Source of the DNA: Cranoglanis bouderius
Taxonomy: Eukaryota > Chordata > Actinopteri > Siluriformes > Cranoglanididae
Direction of reading: 5' to 3'
NCBI GenBank assembly: GCA_023630585.1
Contig: CM042539.1
Coordinates: 2,479,255-2,543,254, forward strand
Length of the DNA stretch: 64,000 bases
Shown here: piece after piece, positions 59,515-64,000 of the stretch
How the letters are laid out: each line of letters opens with the position of its first letter
Numbering within the stretch: the first letter of the stretch is position 1
Made by a program: the position numbers and the translations under genes
The notes under the pieces: generated by a model
Seen by the model: only the letters and a program-made list of their open reading frames with translations
Told to the model about the DNA's origin: nothing
Database searches by the model: none

Positions 59515-59902
59515 TGGCTTGTGACCAGGTGAAAATCAGTCACTTCATATTAATGACTTGAAAGAAAGCAATCCAGAAATTAGGACAAATAAGTCTAGCA
59601 ATTCAATTAGAACAATAGAAATGGTACCTTATAAACAGAAGAATAGCTAGTGTGCACCAGCTGAGCTGCATTACTGGAAGATTTAACACATGATGCATGT
59701 AAGAGGTTCTTGCTCATACAGTAGTCGTCATTATGTTATTTTTAGCTCTCAGTGAAGCTCTCATGGAATTTTGTGGATGTCACTAAATGCAGATCAACTG
59801 TACCATGAATGTGTTTTCTTGGCATTCGTAGTTTGGGTTGGTTTAGGAAAACATTTACATACAACTGTACTACAAAATTGATAAATGAGGCCCAAAAGTT
59901 TC

Positions 59903-59963
<61 letters not shown>
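59903..59963. repeat. (AAT)n microsatellite
   Basis: About twenty AAT units, starting ten bases after the right end of the family H element. Confidence 0.95.
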
Positions 59964-59964
<1 letters not shown>

Positions 59965-60579
59965 TTTGTTGTTAATGTATATTAGTCTAGTATGATGCTC
60001 AGTTGATATTCAGATATTTATACAGTATATCATATATTCATGATGCATTTAAAAAAAAAAATATGATCAAGGGAAAATTGCTAATATATATATATTTTTT
60101 AATTATAGTATTTTTTTTTCTCCAATACAGCATCCATTTACCTTTGATGTTTGGTTTACATTATTTACTGTATTTCTACATTGTCATACAGAGTACATGC
60201 AACCAAAAAAAAAAAAAAAAAAGAAGCATATGTAACTACATAAGCATTGTCTCCACAAAAGGTGCATAAACATCAATTCCAGATGTGCAAGATTGCACCC
60301 ACCCTTACATTGCGTCTACACGATGATGTAACTTGGCTTGTTTTCAGACGAGACATTCCTAGATCAGTTATAAGCATCATACTTGGTCTACATGGAAGAC
60401 CATATGTGCACAGTATGAGCAAACTAATTAAGTTTGGTGAAGGTGTTAGCATGGTCTGAAGAATCACCCTGCTGTCATTTTGACACCTGGTGGAGTCAAG
60501 TAGATCTAGAGTGTGTGTTTGCACGTTTGTGTTCATAGTGTTTGATAAGTCTGGTAAAGTGTCTAATCAGGTCTAGTCA
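59964..60579. other. Unassigned AT-rich sequence
   Basis: No gene recognised. An A-run lies at 60205-60222 and AT-rich patches at 60048-60120. Frames at 60003-60269 and 60247-60459 lack domains. Confidence 0.3.
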
Positions 60580-60744
60580 ATGGAGACCTTCACCATCTGC
60601 CAGACCAGGCCCGCAGAGGAGACTATTCTCTCCATCTTCCTTCCTGCTCCTCAGGTTCTGACTCTCTACAGGTTCTTCTGCTGGTTGTTATATCCCCAGC
60701 TGCTTCTACACTGGCCTATCACAGCTCTACTTCTAACTGATTGA
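60580..60744 (+). CDS. Small open frame followed by a poly(A) signal, doubtful
   Basis: ATG at 60580 opens 54 codons (METFTICQTRPAEE...PITALLLTD) ending TGA at 60742-60744. AATAAA follows at about 60815. The product is hydrophobic in its second half and matches nothing I recognise. There is no intron or promoter evidence, so chance is the likeliest explanation. Confidence 0.12.
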   Translation: METFTICQTRPAEETILSIFLPAPQVLTLYRFFCWLLYPQLLLHWPITALLLTD

Positions 60745-61682
60745 GGATTCTGTCAGTTGTATGACAGCATCTCTTTTTAGATTATTACTTTTCACACTGT
60801 ATGAGATGATCCCAATAAAATCTTAGCTGAATTCTATAACACACGGTGTATGATAACAGGCTCTCCATGTCAGATTATTGGTGTGATGGGGGGTTCTTTT
60901 CTGACTATGGTTCTTGACTTGACTTTATACACCTATTTAACTGTGCAGTTTTTATATTCCTTTTAGTATAACTTAGAAGACAATAGAAACATGCCTTTGC
61001 CCAGTCAGCCCAGATCTTGGGGTGATCGTGTGACTACTGGCATGTTGGTCCACATTAGCTTTAGATATCACAGAGTTTATCTATAACTGCTGTGCCTGTT
61101 CCATTACGTACAGTGCCAGCTTGTGAAGTAAAGGACAAACTAGCTTCAGAGTGTTAATCACAAACTAAACATTTCAAAAGCTTAATGTGGTTTTGGACCT
61201 GGACCAAGACACCATGACTTTCTTTTTTAAAGATTTATACATACAGTAGGTCTTGCTTTTGGCTCTTTGATCATTTTTGTGTTCGTGCTATGTTGAATGC
61301 ATGTTCTGGAATTCAAAAAAGAAGGTGTCGATCTCATATCTCGTATAGTAAATGAATATTGACATTTCATTGAAGGACTTCAAAGTATGGAATTCCATTC
61401 CAGAGTCGTAGAAAAACATTTTCTAAGCTGTAGAATCTGCCAGTAATACTTTTATTACTGAAGATCTTCTTTCATTGCTATTCCAGTGCAGTGGAGCACT
61501 CTGTCATTCCCTATTTTATCTGGCCTTTACAGTCTTTTAGGTAAAACCATCAAGGCAAAGCTTTAGCCTAACCGCTTGTATGAACACCAAAATGGAGACT
61601 ATAAACTCAGCAGCCCTTGAGGGTAATGGTTCCCTCCTTAAGCGGGGGCATAAAATGGAGGATCCTTGTGCATTATTTTTCC

Positions 61683-61683
<1 letters not shown>
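60745..61683. other. Unassigned sequence
   Basis: No gene or repeat family recognised. Confidence 0.35.

Positions 61684-61721
<38 letters not shown>
61684..61721. repeat. (CA)n microsatellite
   Basis: Nineteen CA units, ten bases left of a Tc1 terminus. Confidence 0.95.
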
Positions 61722-61722
<1 letters not shown>

Positions 61723-61731
61723 ATGGACATA

Positions 61732-62483
61732 CAGTCGGGTCCATAAGTATTTGGACAGTGACACAATTTTGGTAGTTTTGTCTCTGTACACGACCACAAT
61801 GGATTTGAAATGAAGCAATCAAGATGTGATTGAAGTGTAGACTTTCAGCTTTAATTTAAGGGGTTTAACAAAAAATATTGCATTAACTGTTTAGGAATTA
61901 CAGCCATTTTTTTTTACAGAGTCCGTCCATTTTCACAGGCTTAAAAGTAATTGGACAAAACTGGCGCTTCACAGTACAGATGGGTAATGACCCAAAACAT
62001 ACCATAAAAACAACCCAGGAGCTTCTTAAGGCAAAGAAATTAAATGTTCTTAAAGGTCTGATGACCTCAACCCAATTGAGCGTGCTTTTTAGTTGCTGAA
62101 GAAAAAACTGAAGGCAGAAAGACCCACAGACAAGCAGCAACTGGAGGCAACTGCAATAAAGGCCGGGCAAAGCATCTCAAGGGAGGAAACTCAGCATTCG
62201 ATCATGTCCATGGGTTCCAGACTTCAGGCAGTCACTGACCGCAAAGGATTTGCACCCAAGTATTAAAAATAATCCCAATATTTATGACTGTTAGTTTGTC
62301 AAATTACTTCGGAGCCTGTGAAAATGGTGGGACTCAGTAAACAGTTAATGCGATATTTTTGTTAAACGCCTTGAATTAAAGCTAAAAGTCTGTATTCGAT
62401 CACTTCTTGATTGGTTCATTTCAAATCCATTGTGGTCTTGTACAGAGGAAAAAATGTGTTGTTGTCCAAATACTAATGGACCT
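61732..62483 (+). mobile_element. Tc1-like transposon, family I, internally deleted, long TIRs
   Basis: The left terminus CAGTCGGGTCCATAAGTATT follows TA at 61730-61731. The right end in reverse (AGGTCCATTAGTATTTGGAC) matches but has lost its last bases. Inverted similarity extends about 200 bases on each side (CCATTGTGGTCTTGTACAGA near 62430 against the reverse of 61779-61798). Only the 3' third of the transposase lies between. Confidence 0.85.
61975..62266 (+). pseudogene. Tc1-like transposase C-terminal pseudogene (family I)
   Basis: Reads MGNDPKHTIKTTQELLKAKK from about 61979, containing the Asp of the second catalytic motif. It then shifts frame to DDLNPIERAF near 62055-62090 with the catalytic Glu, and continues with TDKQQLEATAIKAGQSISRE to a stop after ADRKGFAPKY-like codons near 62265. 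The DNA-binding domain and first catalytic Asp are deleted. It is non-functional. Confidence 0.75.
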
Positions 62484-63750
62484 AATGCAGCTAACTAATG
62501 CTATGTTACACCTAACTCTAACCCTAACCTTAACTTTAGTAAACCAAAACTCTCTCTCTCTCTCTAAAATTTGTTTTTTTAATAAATTGTTTTATTTTAT
62601 ATTGATATTCAGATATTCCTATGCTAGTGGGGACATTTGTCTGGTCCTCTGCTTGTTTAATAAAGGGCATAAAGGAATGCACTTGGATAGAAGGAGATTC
62701 TGAAGGATAACTTAAAGACGGTCTTGTATTCACTGCTAGTTATCTCTACAATAAAATGACTTTTCAGAGCTTACGATTGTGAGGTACATTCTCATAATAT
62801 TTCAGTGACTGATTTAAAGACAGAGTTTGCTTTCTGTTGCAGTAAAATGATCTGATCAAAATTTCAGCTTCTATACCATTACAAGGATATCATTGCAGAG
62901 AACCAAACCAAAACAAGCATCATGTATCATGATTTGAAGTCTGATATTTGTTGGGCATGAATATTAATGTGAAAATGAGCGTCATACATACCAAACATGA
63001 CAAAACTGTCTTAGGCTTAAAACAGTTAAGATTAACAACACCACTGCAGGCTTAGCATTCAACAAATCGGTCTGCTCTAGAGCCGATTCTCAGCTCTCTT
63101 CTCACAGTCATTAATGAAAAGGTGTTCAGGCTACTGAGTTTTATCATGATCTATGAATGTATGATTTTGATGCAATAGAAAAGCAATCACTTGCGGCACC
63201 ACGCCAGGCAAAGCATTAGTCATCATGTCTTTGACACTGCTGTCGAATTGGGTCGTTTGTTTGAATTAAAAGCACTCATTTGTAAATATACAGTTACATT
63301 AAAAAAAAAAAGATATACTTTCCCCTTCAAGCTGCTATATGAAAGAATAAAGTAATATTACCTTTATAGTTTAGTGATAGGAAGGAATATGGCTTTTGAT
63401 CTAAAAAAAAAAAAAAAGTACATTTTAGCTCAAGGTCAATGTGCACACTTTTTTTTCGCAACAGTTATTTCAGCTTTGTGACATAATTGGCATTGTCATA
63501 CATTAATTAAAGTGCTCAAACGTTTTTGAATGAAACTGCATTTGCAAGACCTGGGTCCTCCCCTTTTTGAAAGGTCTGTGCATGTAAATCTTTTGGCTCA
63601 TTATATTGCTGTCATACACTAATTCAAGTGAGCCAATCTGAGGAAAGGTGACTTTCAGTAGTTCACCTTAGAAGTCACAAAACCATAACTGCTGGAATGT
63701 CTTTTAGCTTTCAAACCAGCTGTTTGGTTTTGCTCTTCGTGCTCATGTTT
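62484..63750. other. Unassigned AT-rich sequence
   Basis: No gene recognised. A short CTAACCCTAACC-like patch is at 62515-62535 and a (CT)n patch at 62550-62565. A-runs lie at 63300-63311 and 63403-63418. Confidence 0.35.
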
Positions 63751-63955
63751 TATTCAATTCAATTAAATTTTTATTTGTATAGTGCTTTTAACAATGGATT
63801 TTGTCACAAAGCAGCTTTACAGAAAATATATAAATTCTGGATATACATTTTTAATTTATAAATTTATCCCTAATGACCAAAAAAAAAAAACTCCCTGAGA
63901 TGAACCAGACGAACCAGACTCAAAAAGCGAACCCATCCTCATCTGGGTGACGTGC
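63751..63955 (+). repeat. Dispersed repeat, family R3, copy 2
   Basis: Starts ATTCAATTCAATTAAATTTT then TATTTGTATAGTGCTTTTAA, a common opening of this fish repeat. It continues through CAAAGCAGCTTTACAGAAAA, ACTCCCTGAGA and GAACCCATCCTCATCTGGGT. Beyond about 63955 it diverges from the copy at 20247-20482. Confidence 0.6.
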
Positions 63956-64000
63956 TTCGTGAGAAGTCAGGAAGAGTATCCTGTGTGTATTTCCAATATA

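Larger units (their letters stand above)
56384..59526 (-). mobile_element. RTE-clade non-LTR retrotransposon (LINE), nearly full length
   Basis: On the minus strand the element runs from a 5' leader at about 59526 (CAAGCCAGTGTACTTTTTGT) through one long reading frame. It ends in a 3' end of about 30 bases after the stop, finishing in an AAG-rich simple tail (reverse of 56384-56400). A short 3' untranslated region and a microsatellite tail without long poly(A) are typical of RTE elements. The coding frame holds an endonuclease and a reverse transcriptase, broken by one TAG. It sits inside the family H DNA element. No clear target-site duplication was found. Confidence 0.85.
56211..59893. mobile_element. 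DNA element with 16-18 bp TIRs (family H), split by an RTE LINE
   Basis: GGGCCTCATTTATCAA at 56211-56226 is the exact reverse complement of 59878-59893. Adding the adjacent TT/AA gives an 18-bp perfect inverted repeat. Host element sequence is 56211 to about 56383 and about 59527-59893, together some 540 bases; the middle 3.1 kb is the inserted RTE. The right half matches 12604-13010. No transposase is present. The termini recall PIF/Harbinger or ISL2EU elements, but that is from memory and the target duplication could not be fixed. Confidence 0.7.

Noticed and set aside
58651..59524. Plus-strand frames of 110 and 143 residues
   Set aside because: Antisense shadows of the RTE endonuclease.
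62512..62540. CTAACCCTAACC telomere-like motif
   Set aside because: Only about two units with mismatches, too short for an interstitial telomeric array.

Overview
The window looks like intergenic or intronic DNA of a ray-finned fish, probably an ostariophysan and perhaps a catfish. The reasons are the AT-rich background, long CA/GT, AT and AAT microsatellites, many decayed Tc1/mariner transposons, tRNA-headed V-SINE-like elements ending in ATGG or ATGAATG repeats, and a 3.1 kb RTE-type LINE. The species call rests on repeat style only. I found no host protein-coding gene, rRNA gene or functional tRNA gene. Nearly all recognisable coding sequence belongs to transposons.

Layout. 1-10 kb: one SINE, unique AT-rich sequence, a decayed Tc1 (4.74-5.71 kb) and two SINE fragments. 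10-14 kb: a long CA repeat, a possible LTR-like remnant (10.3-11.8 kb), one half of an unnamed inverted-repeat DNA element (12.6-13.0 kb) and a second copy of the first Tc1 family. 14-25 kb: mostly unique, with SINE fragments, a 154-bp tandem duplication interrupted by an internally deleted Tc1 with long terminal inverted repeats (TIRs), and two short TIR elements at 24.0-25.3 kb. 25-31 kb: a SINE, a well-preserved 293-bp mariner-type MITE, a GTATA/TATAC-rich tract split by a Tc1 remnant, and a Tc1-type MITE. 33-43 kb: two large Tc1 elements, SINEs, and a 200-bp direct repeat 3.7 kb apart whose copies both abut Tc1 sequence. 44-54 kb: the second MITE copy, a 30-bp minisatellite, a full-length decayed Tc1, a long GT/TA compound repeat, an array of GGGAACGTTCCC palindromes and a fold-back Tc1. 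56-60 kb: a nearly intact RTE LINE on the minus strand, inserted inside a DNA element with matching inverted ends. 61.7-62.5 kb: another deleted Tc1.

Functional reading. The RTE carries an apurinic-type endonuclease followed by a reverse transcriptase in one reading frame, broken by a single in-frame TAG. It is the only element close to coding capacity. All Tc1 transposases are broken by frameshifts, deletions or changed catalytic residues. The most interesting items are the RTE and its nesting in a dispersed inverted-repeat family, the palindrome array at 51.2-51.4 kb, the Tc1-flanked direct repeat, and the rearranged elements. Family names come from recognition and memory, because no database search was possible.
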